From contig JAFGNW010000009.1 in the NCBI GenBank assembly GCA_016926795.1, positions 1 to 35,823 on the forward strand: 35,823 bases of DNA. The letters run 5' to 3'. Below, in pieces: positions 8,433 to 18,756 of this stretch. Source of the DNA: Candidatus Zixiibacteriota bacterium. Lineage in GTDB: Bacteria > Zixibacteria > MSB-5A5 > GN15 > FEB-12. Numbering within the stretch: the stretch's first letter is position 1; every line of letters begins with the position of its first letter. Under the pieces are notes generated by a model that saw only the letters and a list, made by a program, of their open reading frames with translations, did no database searches and was not told where the DNA came from. The translations under genes and the position numbers were made by a program.

Positions 8433-10790
8433 GTGTTAAAGAATTATTTCAAAATCGCCCTTCGCAACATTGCGAGGAATAAGGGCTGTTCGTTAATTAA
8501 TATTGCCGGTCTGGCCATCGGCCTGGCAGTCTGCATCCTTATCATGCTCTGGGTGCAGGACGAACTCAGTTATGACCGGTGGCATCATAATGCCGGTAAT
8601 ACTTATTTAATGATGAGCACCCAGCAACTCAACACCGGCGAGCAGGTTATTACCACCCAGCAGGCTCCCCTGGCGCCGATATTGAAAGACAACATCCCCG
8701 AAATTATGAATTATGTCAGGTATTTTGTTTATGATATGCCGATTTCTTACGGGGAAAAATCCTTTAACGAACAACTGTGTCTGGCGGATTCATCTTATTT
8801 CAGCGTTTTTACTTTCCCGCTGGTCGAAGGGGATTCCCTAAAAGCCCTGGTTGACCCGCACTCGGTCGTTATCACCGAGCAACTGGCCCGGAAATATTTC
8901 GGGGAGGAAGAACCGCTGGGGAAAGTGCTGACTCTACGTGACCGGGTGCCGCTGACGGTGACCGGGGTGATGCGGAATATTCCCGAAAACTCCAGCCTTC
9001 AATATGAAATGGTGATTCCCTTCGCCTTACTCAGAGAATTCGGCGTGGACATTAACGAATGGAAAGGATCCGATTATTATACATACCTTCTTTTAAAGAA
9101 GGATACCGACGCTGCAGCGGTAAAGGAAAAAATTCAAAACCTGTCGAGCTCTCTTTACCGAGAGAGGACGGAAAAGGAAGTCTTTCCATATATCATATCT
9201 TTGGTGCCTTTGTCGACTCTGCACCTGCAGGGTTACTGGTATGGGGGAGGAAGTCTCCAGACGGTTTATATCATGCTGGCCGTGGCGGTGGTTATACTGG
9301 TAATCGCCTGCATGAACTTCATCAATATTTCGACGGCGCGCTCGACCATACGGGCCAAAGAGGTCGGTCTGCGTAAGGTTGCCGGAGCCCACAAGGGTGA
9401 CTTGATTCTGCAGTTTCTGAGTGAAGCCGTCCTTCTCGCCTGCCTGGCTTTAATGCTGGCGCTGGTCCTGGTGGAGCTGGCTCTGCCGGTCTTTAACGAG
9501 ATCGCCCAGAAAAATCTCGGTCTTGGACTGACTGACTGGAAACTGCTGTCGTATTTCCTGTTCCTGATGGTGGTAACCGGTATCCTCTCCGGTGCGTATA
9601 CCGCTTTTTATATCTCTCGTTTTCAACCCGTTAAAGTACTGAAGGGTGTTTTTAAAAGCGGACGGGGCAGCATGCGTTTCAGGAGAATCCTGGTCGTGGC
9701 TCAATTTACACTTTCAATCGGCATCACCGTTTGCATGTTAGTCCTTTTCCGGCAAATAGAATATGTCAAAACCAAGGATCTGGGTTACGACAAGAACAAT
9801 GTTCTATGTTTCAGGCCCACTGGGGGAGTGGCGGAACATTATGAAGCCTTTAAAAAGGAGTTGCTGAAGGATCCCGGGGTGCTCGATGTCACCTCCTCCG
9901 TGCAGAATATTGTTCACGTCAACAGCACTATCGGCAACAACTGGAGCTGGGAAGGACGTGATCCCTCAAGGAAACTTGAAATCCATTTTGACTGGGTTTC
10001 TTATGATTACGCGAAAACAATGAAGATGGAGATTGCCGAGGGGCGGTTTTATTCCCCCGACTTTCCTTCCGATACCATCGACGGTCTCGTGGTCAATGAG
10101 TCGCTGGTGCGGTTGGCGGGGATAAAGGATCCCATCGGCAAAAAAATCAGCTACTGGGGGAGGGACTGCAGAATAATCGGGGTGGTCAATGATTTTCACC
10201 TGGAACCGCTTTATGAAACTCTCAAACCGATGCTCCTGATTTATTCGTCCGACCATCAGGTCGTATATGTCAGGATTAATCCGGATAAACTACAGGCTGC
10301 GCTGGTTTATATCAAACAGGTTTACAAGGAATTTGAACCCACCGGGACTTTTAGAGCCTTCTTTTTAAATGATGCTTATGACACGTACTATATGGACGAG
10401 GTCCGGTTGCTGACGGTTTTCAAATACGCCACCGGTCTGACGATTTTCGTGTCCTGTCTGGGTTTGTTCGGGCTGGTAGCCTATCTGGCTGAACAGCGTA
10501 CCCGGGAAATTGGCATACGCAAGGTCCTTGGCGCCTCGGTCGCAAGTATTATAAGGTTGCTGACAAAAGAATTTGTCCTGCTGGTCATAACGGCTAACCT
10601 CGTAGCCTGGCCCCTGGCCTATTTATTGATGAACCGCCTTCTGGAAAGATACGCCTACCGCATCGATATCGGTGTCGGTGGTTTCATCCTGTCGGGTCTT
10701 TTAATTTTAACGGTAGCGCTGGTGACGATCAGCTATCAGGCGGTTCGGGCCGCCCTGACCGACCCGGTAAAGGCACTGCGTCATGAGTGA
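8433..10790 (+). CDS. MacB/FtsX-type ABC permease, copy 3 of 7
   Basis: 785 residues from GTG at 8433, 19 bases after copy 2, with AGAGGTG and AAAGG upstream. Motifs are ELSYDRWH after helix 1, EVGLRKVAGA at the first ATPase contact, EIGIRKVLGAS at the second, and the tail DPVKALRHE. The first 45 codons resemble those of copy 4 even at DNA level: TTCGTTAATTAATAT is identical at 8489-8503 and 10866-10880. These two may therefore be a more recent duplicate pair or have exchanged sequence. The periplasmic domains differ clearly from copy 4, suggesting different partners or cargo while the membrane core is kept. Confidence 0.92.
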   Translation: MLKNYFKIALRNIARNKGCSLINIAGLAIGLAVCILIMLWVQDELSYDRWHHNAGNTYLMMSTQQLNTGEQVITTQQAPLAPILKDNIPEIMNYVRYFVYDMPISYGEKSFNEQLCLADSSYFSVFTFPLVEGDSLKALVDPHSVVITEQLARKYFGEEEPLGKVLTLRDRVPLTVTGVMRNIPENSSLQYEMVIPFALLREFGVDINEWKGSDYYTYLLLKKDTDAAAVKEKIQNLSSSLYRERTEKEVFPYIISLVPLSTLHLQGYWYGGGSLQTVYIMLAVAVVILVIACMNFINISTARSTIRAKEVGLRKVAGAHKGDLILQFLSEAVLLACLALMLALVLVELALPVFNEIAQKNLGLGLTDWKLLSYFLFLMVVTGILSGAYTAFYISRFQPVKVLKGVFKSGRGSMRFRRILVVAQFTLSIGITVCMLVLFRQIEYVKTKDLGYDKNNVLCFRPTGGVAEHYEAFKKELLKDPGVLDVTSSVQNIVHVNSTIGNNWSWEGRDPSRKLEIHFDWVSYDYAKTMKMEIAEGRFYSPDFPSDTIDGLVVNESLVRLAGIKDPIGKKISYWGRDCRIIGVVNDFHLEPLYETLKPMLLIYSSDHQVVYVRINPDKLQAALVYIKQVYKEFEPTGTFRAFFLNDAYDTYYMDEVRLLTVFKYATGLTIFVSCLGLFGLVAYLAEQRTREIGIRKVLGASVASIIRLLTKEFVLLVITANLVAWPLAYLLMNRLLERYAYRIDIGVGGFILSGLLILTVALVTISYQAVRAALTDPVKALRHE

Positions 10791-10809
10791 ATTATAGGAG
10801 TCTTTAAAG

Positions 10810-13227
10810 ATGATAAGGAATTATTTTAAAATCGCCCTGCGCAATATCACGAGGAACAAAGCTTATTCGTTAATTAATATCACCGGTCTGGCGATAGGCA
10901 TGGCCTGCTGTATCCTGATAACCATGTGGGTCGTGGACGAGTTGAGCTTCGACAGGTATCATGAGAACGCCGGCCGCATCTACCGCGTCACTCACGAGCT
11001 CACTCTCGGCGGAACCAGCCGGACAGCCCCCCTGGTCAGCCTGCCGATGGCGCCGGCTCTCGTAGAGGAATATCCCGAAGTCATTAATGCTGTCAGATTA
11101 TCCAGAGTTCCTCGAACACCGGTTCAATACGGCGATAAGGTTTTTTACGAGGAAGGAATCCTGTTTGCCGACAGTTCCGTTTTCGATATCTTTTCCTTTC
11201 CCCTGGTCGAAGGTAACCCCGGGAATGCCCTGGCCGCTTCTTATACGGCTGTTCTGTCCGAAGCTACAGCCCGGAAATATTTCGGCGACGAGGACCCGCT
11301 GGGCAAAACTATAATTTACAACGGTAGTAGTTATTATACCGTCACCGGGGTGGTCAAGGACGTCCCGCGTAATTCGCATTTTACTTTCGATATCCTTTGT
11401 TCTTACAAAACACTAGTTGAGGATCAACCGTGGAGGTCAGCTTGGGGGAATATTGGTGACTTTGGCTATATTCTTCTTGAGAAAAACGCCGATTACCGGG
11501 CACTCGAAAATAAATTGCCGGCCTTAATCGACAAACATTTGGGCGACGCGTTGAAACAGGTGGGCGCCAGCCTTAAGCTGTTCGTTCAGCCCCTGACCGA
11601 CATTCACCTTCATTCCAATATGGTTGGCGAGCTGGGCAGTAACGGTAACATTGTTTATGTATACCTGTTTTCCGGTATCGCGGTTTTCATCCTCTTGATA
11701 GCCTGTGTCAATTTCATCAACCTGGCTACCGCTCGCGCGGCGAGTCGAGCCCGGGAAGTCGGCATGCGGAAAACGTTCGGGGCGATGCGAAGCAAATTAA
11801 TCAGGCAGTTTGTAAGCGAGTCGATTTTGTTCTGTTTCCTCGCGGTCATCCTGTCGCTGGTGCTCCTGGAATTATTTTTGCCCCTTTTCAACAGTATTGC
11901 CGGCCGTGAATTAAGCGTAAGCTTCTGGAGGTCACCCTGGTTTATCCCCGGACTTCTGGGCCTGGTTCTGCTGGTCGGCCTGGCGGCGGGCAGTTACCCG
12001 GCTTTCTACCTGTCATCGTTCCAGCCTATCAGGGTTTTGAAAGGGGATCTGAAATCCGGCCGCAGCAATGCCCGTTTCCGGAGTGTCCTGGTCGTCTTTC
12101 AATTCACCATTTCCATCGCTCTCATAGCCGGCACGGTCATTATTTATAACCAGCTCAACTATGTGCGTTCAGTTAATCTCGGTTTTCAGCAGGACCAGGT
12201 GGTGGTGATTTCCAACATGAACAAATTCCAATTATATCAGCAGGAGTCATTCAGAAACGAAATGTCCGGTCTCGCCGGCGTTGTTGATGTCACCCTGTCC
12301 TCAGGGGTACCGGGTAAATCTGGCGGCTACTTGCAGAATTTTCTGCCCGAGGGCTTTTCCGAAGACCAGAGTCAGTTAGTAAGGGTGATGAAAATCGACG
12401 AACACTTTCTCTCCACCCTGGGTATAGAACTGGCGTCCGGCAGAAATTTCTCGGAAGAGATAGCTTCCGACAGCGTGGAGTCGGTGTTAATCAACGAGAC
12501 GGCCGCCGCCATGTTCGGCTGGGATGAGGCGATTGGCAAAATTATCAAGCAACCGGACACACAGTCTCCGGAAAGAGATTATATCTCTCACAAGGTGATC
12601 GGGGTCGTTAAAGATTTTCACATCAACTCGCTTCATGAGCCTATAGAACCTCTTATTATCACCAGCAAGTATGAACCGTGGCTTGAAACTATTAGAAATT
12701 TGTCGGTGCGACTGGCACCCGGAAATATCAGGAACACCATGGATTTGATTAAGGACCGCTGGTCCGCTTTCAGTTCAAACCTTCCCTTTGACTATTTTTT
12801 CCTTGATGAAACGTTCGCCCGGCAGTACCGCGAGGATGAACGCCTGGGTAACCTGGTGCTATCGTTCAGCCTGCTGGCGGTAATAATCGGTTGCCTGGGA
12901 TTGCTGGGTCTGTCCTCGTTTACCGCCGAGCAACGCACCCGGGAAATCGGCATCCGGAAAGTTCTCGGAGCTTCCATGACCGGCATTGTAAGATTGCTGT
13001 TAAAGGAATTCACGCTGCTGGTGCTGGCAGCCAACGTCATAGCCTGGCCGCTGGCCTACTTCGTGATGAAACGCTGGCTGGAAGGATTCGCTTATCATAC
13101 CGATATCGGTCCCGGTACTTTTATTGTAACCGGGCTGATAGCGCTGGCGATAGCGATCCTGACTGTCAGCTACCAGGCTGTCAGGGCTGCCGTCCTCAAC
13201 CCGGTGAAGGCGTTGAGACATGAATAA
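10810..13227 (+). CDS. MacB/FtsX-type ABC permease, copy 4 of 7
   Basis: 805 residues, the longest copy, starting at ATG 10810 with GGAG at 10797-10800, 19 bases after copy 3. It shows NYFKIALRNITRNKAYSLIN, then ELSFDRYH. The first ATPase-contact motif is EVGMRKTFGA, with Thr-Phe where the other copies have a Val followed by a small or aliphatic residue. The second is standard (EIGIRKVLGAS), and the tail is NPVKALRHE. Its extra length is partly in the second periplasmic domain, around the segment containing KQPDTQSPERDYISHK before VIGVVKDFH. That VxGVVKDFH-type strand recurs in the other copies and marks the core of the second periplasmic domain. Confidence 0.92.
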   Translation: MIRNYFKIALRNITRNKAYSLINITGLAIGMACCILITMWVVDELSFDRYHENAGRIYRVTHELTLGGTSRTAPLVSLPMAPALVEEYPEVINAVRLSRVPRTPVQYGDKVFYEEGILFADSSVFDIFSFPLVEGNPGNALAASYTAVLSEATARKYFGDEDPLGKTIIYNGSSYYTVTGVVKDVPRNSHFTFDILCSYKTLVEDQPWRSAWGNIGDFGYILLEKNADYRALENKLPALIDKHLGDALKQVGASLKLFVQPLTDIHLHSNMVGELGSNGNIVYVYLFSGIAVFILLIACVNFINLATARAASRAREVGMRKTFGAMRSKLIRQFVSESILFCFLAVILSLVLLELFLPLFNSIAGRELSVSFWRSPWFIPGLLGLVLLVGLAAGSYPAFYLSSFQPIRVLKGDLKSGRSNARFRSVLVVFQFTISIALIAGTVIIYNQLNYVRSVNLGFQQDQVVVISNMNKFQLYQQESFRNEMSGLAGVVDVTLSSGVPGKSGGYLQNFLPEGFSEDQSQLVRVMKIDEHFLSTLGIELASGRNFSEEIASDSVESVLINETAAAMFGWDEAIGKIIKQPDTQSPERDYISHKVIGVVKDFHINSLHEPIEPLIITSKYEPWLETIRNLSVRLAPGNIRNTMDLIKDRWSAFSSNLPFDYFFLDETFARQYREDERLGNLVLSFSLLAVIIGCLGLLGLSSFTAEQRTREIGIRKVLGASMTGIVRLLLKEFTLLVLAANVIAWPLAYFVMKRWLEGFAYHTDIGPGTFIVTGLIALAIAILTVSYQAVRAAVLNPVKALRHE

Positions 13228-13244
13228 ATTAAAGGAGACGGAAC

Positions 13245-15629
13245 ATGTTTAAGAATTATTTTAAAGTCGCCCTGCGTAACCTGACCAGACAGAAATTGTA
13301 CGTAGCAATCAACGTCCTCGGCCTGGCTATCGGTCTGGCGGGGTGCCTATTAATAATCGGTTTCGTGAACAACGAACTAACGTTCGAAAACGTTCATACT
13401 AATAAGGACCGCATCTACCGGATAGACGGCATCTACCAGTTCCGCGGCTCCAGCGTCTCGATGGCCAGCATCCAGCCGGCGGTCGGCCCGGCCGTTAAGG
13501 AAGCCTTTCCTGAGGTTGAGAATATGGTGCGTCTTCGTCGCCTGTGGGATATAAAGGCCGAGTTCGGACATGATGTCTCGACCGTGGTTAAAAACACCTT
13601 TGCCGCCGAACCGTCGCTGTTCGAGATTTTCACCCTGCCGCTCGCGAAAGGCGATCCCGCCACGGCATTGAACGCTCCGTATTCAGCCGTTATCTCGAAA
13701 GAGCTGATGGACACTTACTACTCTGGCGAGAATCCCCTCGGCCGGACCATCCGGCTGATGGATAAGTTCGACTGTGAAATAACCGGCGTGCTCGCTCAAA
13801 TACCCGTCAATACCCAGCTGGGCGGTAACATCTTCGTTTCGTACGCGACTCTCGATAAGGTAGGGGAGGATGTATCCTCCTGGACTAATATATTTCAGGA
13901 TTATACCTATGTTTTGCTAAACGCCGCCGCTTCCCCGAAAGCGGTGGAGGAAAAGATTCCGGCCCTGCTCGAAAAAAATATGGGAGCGGAGACGGCGGCC
14001 CAGTACCAGCTGCAACTTCAACCCCTCAAAAATATATACCTGCATTCCAACCTGAGTTACGAGCTGTTTCCCCGGGGTGACCTGTCGGTAATTTACATAT
14101 TTTCCGTCATCGCCGTTTTGATTCTCGTTATCGCCTCCATCAATTTCATCAACCTGACCACGGCCAGGACCGGGCACCGTGTGCGAGAAGTGGGGGTTCG
14201 CAAAGTGCTCGGCGCCTTTCGAGGTCAGCTGGTGAAGCAGTTTATCAGTGAGTCGATTCTGATTACGTTTATCGCCATGCTTTTCGGCCTGGTGCTTTTT
14301 GAACTGACCCGACCCCTGCTGGAATCGTTTATCGACCGGCAGTTGCGTATCGAACTGTTCACCGACCCGGTACTTGTTCTCTCCATGTTCGGGATGATTT
14401 TGATCGTGGGTGTTTTATCAGGCAGTTATCCGGCTTTTATTCTTTCTCGGTTTCAGCCCTCGGAGATTCTCAAGGGAACCGTTAAGGGAAAATCTTCCCG
14501 CTCGCTGGCCCGGCGCATATTGGTTGTCTTCCAGTTCACCATGGCAGTGGCACTGGTGGCCCTTACATTGGCCGTTTACAAGCAAATTGATTATTCTCTA
14601 AACTCGGACCTCGGTTACGATAAGGATAATGTACTGCTGATAAACGTAGAGGACGAGATACCCTATGATAAATGCCGGATTATCCGGGACCGGCTGGTCG
14701 ATACGCATACGGCTCTGGACGCCACGGTCAGCTATTCCGTGCCCGGTGAAAACCGTTTTTCCCTTTACTCCATCCGGCCGGAAAACAAAATGGACGAAGA
14801 GCCTACTCTCATCAACGGTATCGCGGTGGACTATGATTTCTGTTCGACTTTCGAGCTGCAGATAATCGAGGGACGAAATTTCTCCGAAGAGAATCCTTCT
14901 GATGTCAGTCGGTCTGTCCTGATCAATGAAACAGCCATCAAGGAATTGGAAATTGAAAATCCCATCGGTTTCAAATTGTACCAGGGCAACAGCGACAAGT
15001 TTTTTGAGGTTATCGGGGTGGTCAAGGATTTCCATGTGCATTCCCTCAAAAACATGATTATGGCCAACGCCCTCATTCTCGACCCGGGGGGATACCGCCT
15101 GATTGCGGCCAAACTTCCACCCGGTAATATGACCGGATCTATTTCACAAGTAAAGGAAATCTGGAACGATATCGTTCCCGGCAAGACTCTTGACTATCGG
15201 TTTCTCGACGACGCCATTATGGAAAATTACGAGAAAGAGCAAAAATTGAGCGTGCTCTTTACGGTTTTCTCGGCACTGGCAATTCTGGTGGCCTGTCTGG
15301 GGATATTCGGTCTCTCGGCTTATACGGCCGAGCAGCGCACCAAAGAAATCGGTATCCGCAAAGTCCTGGGCGCCACTGTGGCGGTTATCGTTAAACTATT
15401 ATCGCGGGAGTTTGTTGTTCTGGTGGTTGTCGCCAACATTATCGCCTGGCCCCTGGCCTTCCTGGCCATAGACCGCTGGCTGGAGGAATTCGCCTATCGC
15501 ATGCATATCTCCTGGACAATTTTCATTATCGCAGGAGTCGCGGCGCTGACGGTCGCGCTGCTGACCGTCAGTTACCAGGCGCTCCGAGCCGCCCTGGCCA
15601 ACCCGGTGAAATCGCTGAAGCAGGAATGA
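13245..15629 (+). CDS. MacB/FtsX-type ABC permease, copy 5 of 7
   Basis: 794 residues from ATG 13245, with AAAGGAG at 13231-13237, 17 bases after copy 4. Helix 1 is followed by ELTFENVH. ATPase-contact motifs are EVGVRKVLGA and EIGIRKVLGAT, and the tail is NPVKSLKQE. The first helix region lacks the CC pair seen in copies 1, 4 and 7 (LAGCLLIIGF instead). It is the last permease before the second ATPase gene. The 56-base gap after it is the longest between plain transporter genes in the run and could mark the junction of two ancestral cassettes. Confidence 0.92.
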   Translation: MFKNYFKVALRNLTRQKLYVAINVLGLAIGLAGCLLIIGFVNNELTFENVHTNKDRIYRIDGIYQFRGSSVSMASIQPAVGPAVKEAFPEVENMVRLRRLWDIKAEFGHDVSTVVKNTFAAEPSLFEIFTLPLAKGDPATALNAPYSAVISKELMDTYYSGENPLGRTIRLMDKFDCEITGVLAQIPVNTQLGGNIFVSYATLDKVGEDVSSWTNIFQDYTYVLLNAAASPKAVEEKIPALLEKNMGAETAAQYQLQLQPLKNIYLHSNLSYELFPRGDLSVIYIFSVIAVLILVIASINFINLTTARTGHRVREVGVRKVLGAFRGQLVKQFISESILITFIAMLFGLVLFELTRPLLESFIDRQLRIELFTDPVLVLSMFGMILIVGVLSGSYPAFILSRFQPSEILKGTVKGKSSRSLARRILVVFQFTMAVALVALTLAVYKQIDYSLNSDLGYDKDNVLLINVEDEIPYDKCRIIRDRLVDTHTALDATVSYSVPGENRFSLYSIRPENKMDEEPTLINGIAVDYDFCSTFELQIIEGRNFSEENPSDVSRSVLINETAIKELEIENPIGFKLYQGNSDKFFEVIGVVKDFHVHSLKNMIMANALILDPGGYRLIAAKLPPGNMTGSISQVKEIWNDIVPGKTLDYRFLDDAIMENYEKEQKLSVLFTVFSALAILVACLGIFGLSAYTAEQRTKEIGIRKVLGATVAVIVKLLSREFVVLVVVANIIAWPLAFLAIDRWLEEFAYRMHISWTIFIIAGVAALTVALLTVSYQALRAALANPVKSLKQE

Positions 15630-15685
15630 GAAATTTAAAAAAGTTAAAATAACGATGGTTTGATTCATAATTTGGAGGTATTACC

Positions 15686-16354
<669 letters not shown>

Positions 16355-16355
16355 G

Positions 16356-18755
16356 GTGATGGTGTTCCCTTACTCTATGAAATACGCTGTCAGGAACCTG
16401 CTTAAGAACCGGCGCCTAACGCTTATAAATATTCTGGGGCTGGCGGTGGGCACGGCCAGTGTTCTGCTGATTCTGGTATACGTTATCGGTGAATCGAGTT
16501 ATGAGAATTTCCATGCCCGGCGCGGCCGCATCTGCCGGGTAGCGGTAGATTACGGTCTCTCCGGTTCGAAAATGGGCTTTGCCGGAGTCATGCCGGCTCT
16601 GGGACCCGCGGCGGCGGCGGAGATTCCCGAAGTGGAAAACGCGGTCCGCTGGCGGAGAGATTACCGGGCTCGACTGGAACGCGGTTCGCAAAGTTTTGTA
16701 GAACAGAATTTATTTTTCGTCGATTCCTCCGTGTTCGACATTTTTTCGTTTAACCTCTTAAGCGGCACCCGGGATATCCTGAAAGAACCGTTTGCCGTCG
16801 TTATCTCGAAAAGCATGGCCGAGAAATATTTTGACGGCGAAGACCCGTTGGGGCAGACGCTGGTTTACGATGGCGAATTTTACCTGAAAATTGCCGGTGT
16901 TATGGAAGACGTGCCGGCCAACACACATCTGAATTGTGATTTCCTGGTGTCGTACGCGAGCCTGGTTTCGATGGGGCAGGCGGACGAAGGTGTCTGGAAT
17001 TCGTGCGGCAAGGATTTCACCTACCTCTTACTTCGGGAGAATGCGGACCGGTCTCTGCTGTTGAAAAAATTGGACGGTCTCCTCGCGGCCAACGCCAACG
17101 AAGAAATGGTCAGGGTCGTTGATTTCAAACTGCAGCCGTTGACACAGATTCATTTCAATACCGACTGTTTCGTGGATTGGGGCCGGAAGGGCAATATTAC
17201 TTATGTTTATGTTTTCAGCACGGTGGCGTTTCTGATATTGCTTATCGCGGGGTTCAATTTCGTGAATTTGTCCACCGCGCATTTCGATTATCGTCGGCGG
17301 GAAGTGAGCGTCAAGAAGGTTCTCGGGGCCGGTCGGCTGCATATGATAAAACAATTCCTGGCCGAATCACTTCTTACTTCGTTAACTGCGGTGGTTGCGG
17401 CGCTGGCTCTGTACGAAGTGCTGTTCCCGCAACTGAGCGCTTTTCTCGGTAGTAACGTTCTGGTTAACCGGCTGTCTTTGTCATCGATGATTCTGATTGT
17501 TCTCGTACTCGGTGTTGCCAACGGTCTTCTGGCCGGTTTTTATCCCGCCCTGAGTCTTTCGGGGTTTAAACCGCTTATGACGAACCTTAAAAGCGCGACC
17601 GGCGGCTCGGGACGGTCGGTATTGCGGAAGGTCCTGGTTATCGCACAATTCGCCGTAACAGTGATTTTAATAATCGGCACCGCCGTTATTTTCAGGCAGC
17701 TGGCTTTCATGCAAAACGAACGCCTCGGTTTCGATAAAGATAACGTGATTATAATGAGCATCTCACCCTCTAATCAAGAGGGCCGTGATAATTATGCCGA
17801 GCTTAAAGAAATGTTCAAACAGTATCCGGGTATCATCAGCGCTTCGGGTGCCTATACCGTACCGGGCGTACGCAGCAAGGAAACCTGGACAGTGAGAAAA
17901 GAGGAGGATTCTCCGGAGAACAACTTAAACGTCCGGACAACGGCGGTGGATGTCGGTTATGTCGCGACGCTGGGCCTGGAGCTGGTCGAGGGGCGGGATT
18001 TTTCGGAGAACAATCCCCTCGATATCCGGCAGGGGATTCTGATTAATGAAGCCGCCGCCGAACAGCTGGGTCTGGGAAATCCGGTCGGAAAGAAGATTTT
18101 CGGATTGACGACCGAAGGTCAGCCGAAAACCGATATAATCGGGGTAGTGCGTAATTTCCATGTCACTTCTTTTCGCGAAAAGATAGAACCGTTCGTTATG
18201 TATATCAATCCCGCCCGCTCGTATGTCATGGCGGTTCGCCTGCATCCCGATAAAAAGCGGGAAGCTCTGGCTTATATTGAAAAGTGCTGGTCGAGCGTGT
18301 ATCCGGATAAATCTTTTGATTACACTTACCTCGAGGATATTTACAATTCTTTATACGTCTCGGAAACAAAAATGGGCCAATTGCTGGGGATGTTTACCCT
18401 GCTGGCGGTTTTTGTAGCCTCGCTCGGTTTGTTCGGGCTGGTTACTTTCATGGTGGAAAAACGCCGCAAAGAAATCGGTATCAGAAAGGTCATGGGCGCC
18501 TCGGTATCCGGTATAGTCCTGCTTTTGGCGAAAGATTTTTCCGCGTGGATTCTGTTTGCTAACCTCATCGCCTGGCCGGTGGCTTACTTTGCCTCTGTCA
18601 GCTGGCTTGAAAATTATTTTTATAGAATCAACCCGGATTGGACAATTTTCTTCGCGGCTCTATTATTGGTTATGATTCTGGCGCTGCTAACGGTGAGCTT
18701 TAATTCGCTTAAGGCGGCTTTGAGCAACCCGATTACGGCTTTGAGAGATGAATAG
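16356..18755 (+). CDS. MacB/FtsX-type ABC permease, copy 6 of 7
   Basis: 799 residues from GTG 16356. ATG at 16359 and ATG at 16377 are alternative starts; alignment to the paralogues' N-termini favours one of the first two. The gene begins one base after the stop of ATPase 2, so coupling is likely. It has ESSYENFH after helix 1. The first ATPase contact is changed to EVSVKKVLGA, with Lys for the invariant Arg and Ser for Gly, while the second is EIGIRKVMGAS. The tail is NPITALRDE. This altered first contact motif lies next to the divergent ATPase gene, which could reflect co-adaptation of the pair. Confidence 0.91.
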   Translation: MMVFPYSMKYAVRNLLKNRRLTLINILGLAVGTASVLLILVYVIGESSYENFHARRGRICRVAVDYGLSGSKMGFAGVMPALGPAAAAEIPEVENAVRWRRDYRARLERGSQSFVEQNLFFVDSSVFDIFSFNLLSGTRDILKEPFAVVISKSMAEKYFDGEDPLGQTLVYDGEFYLKIAGVMEDVPANTHLNCDFLVSYASLVSMGQADEGVWNSCGKDFTYLLLRENADRSLLLKKLDGLLAANANEEMVRVVDFKLQPLTQIHFNTDCFVDWGRKGNITYVYVFSTVAFLILLIAGFNFVNLSTAHFDYRRREVSVKKVLGAGRLHMIKQFLAESLLTSLTAVVAALALYEVLFPQLSAFLGSNVLVNRLSLSSMILIVLVLGVANGLLAGFYPALSLSGFKPLMTNLKSATGGSGRSVLRKVLVIAQFAVTVILIIGTAVIFRQLAFMQNERLGFDKDNVIIMSISPSNQEGRDNYAELKEMFKQYPGIISASGAYTVPGVRSKETWTVRKEEDSPENNLNVRTTAVDVGYVATLGLELVEGRDFSENNPLDIRQGILINEAAAEQLGLGNPVGKKIFGLTTEGQPKTDIIGVVRNFHVTSFREKIEPFVMYINPARSYVMAVRLHPDKKREALAYIEKCWSSVYPDKSFDYTYLEDIYNSLYVSETKMGQLLGMFTLLAVFVASLGLFGLVTFMVEKRRKEIGIRKVMGASVSGIVLLLAKDFSAWILFANLIAWPVAYFASVSWLENYFYRINPDWTIFFAALLLVMILALLTVSFNSLKAALSNPITALRDE

Positions 18756-18756
18756 T

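Noticed and set aside
15630-15685. Internal promoter or terminator before ATPase 2
   Set aside because: No hairpin with T-run and no convincing promoter pair; only the ribosome site is clear.
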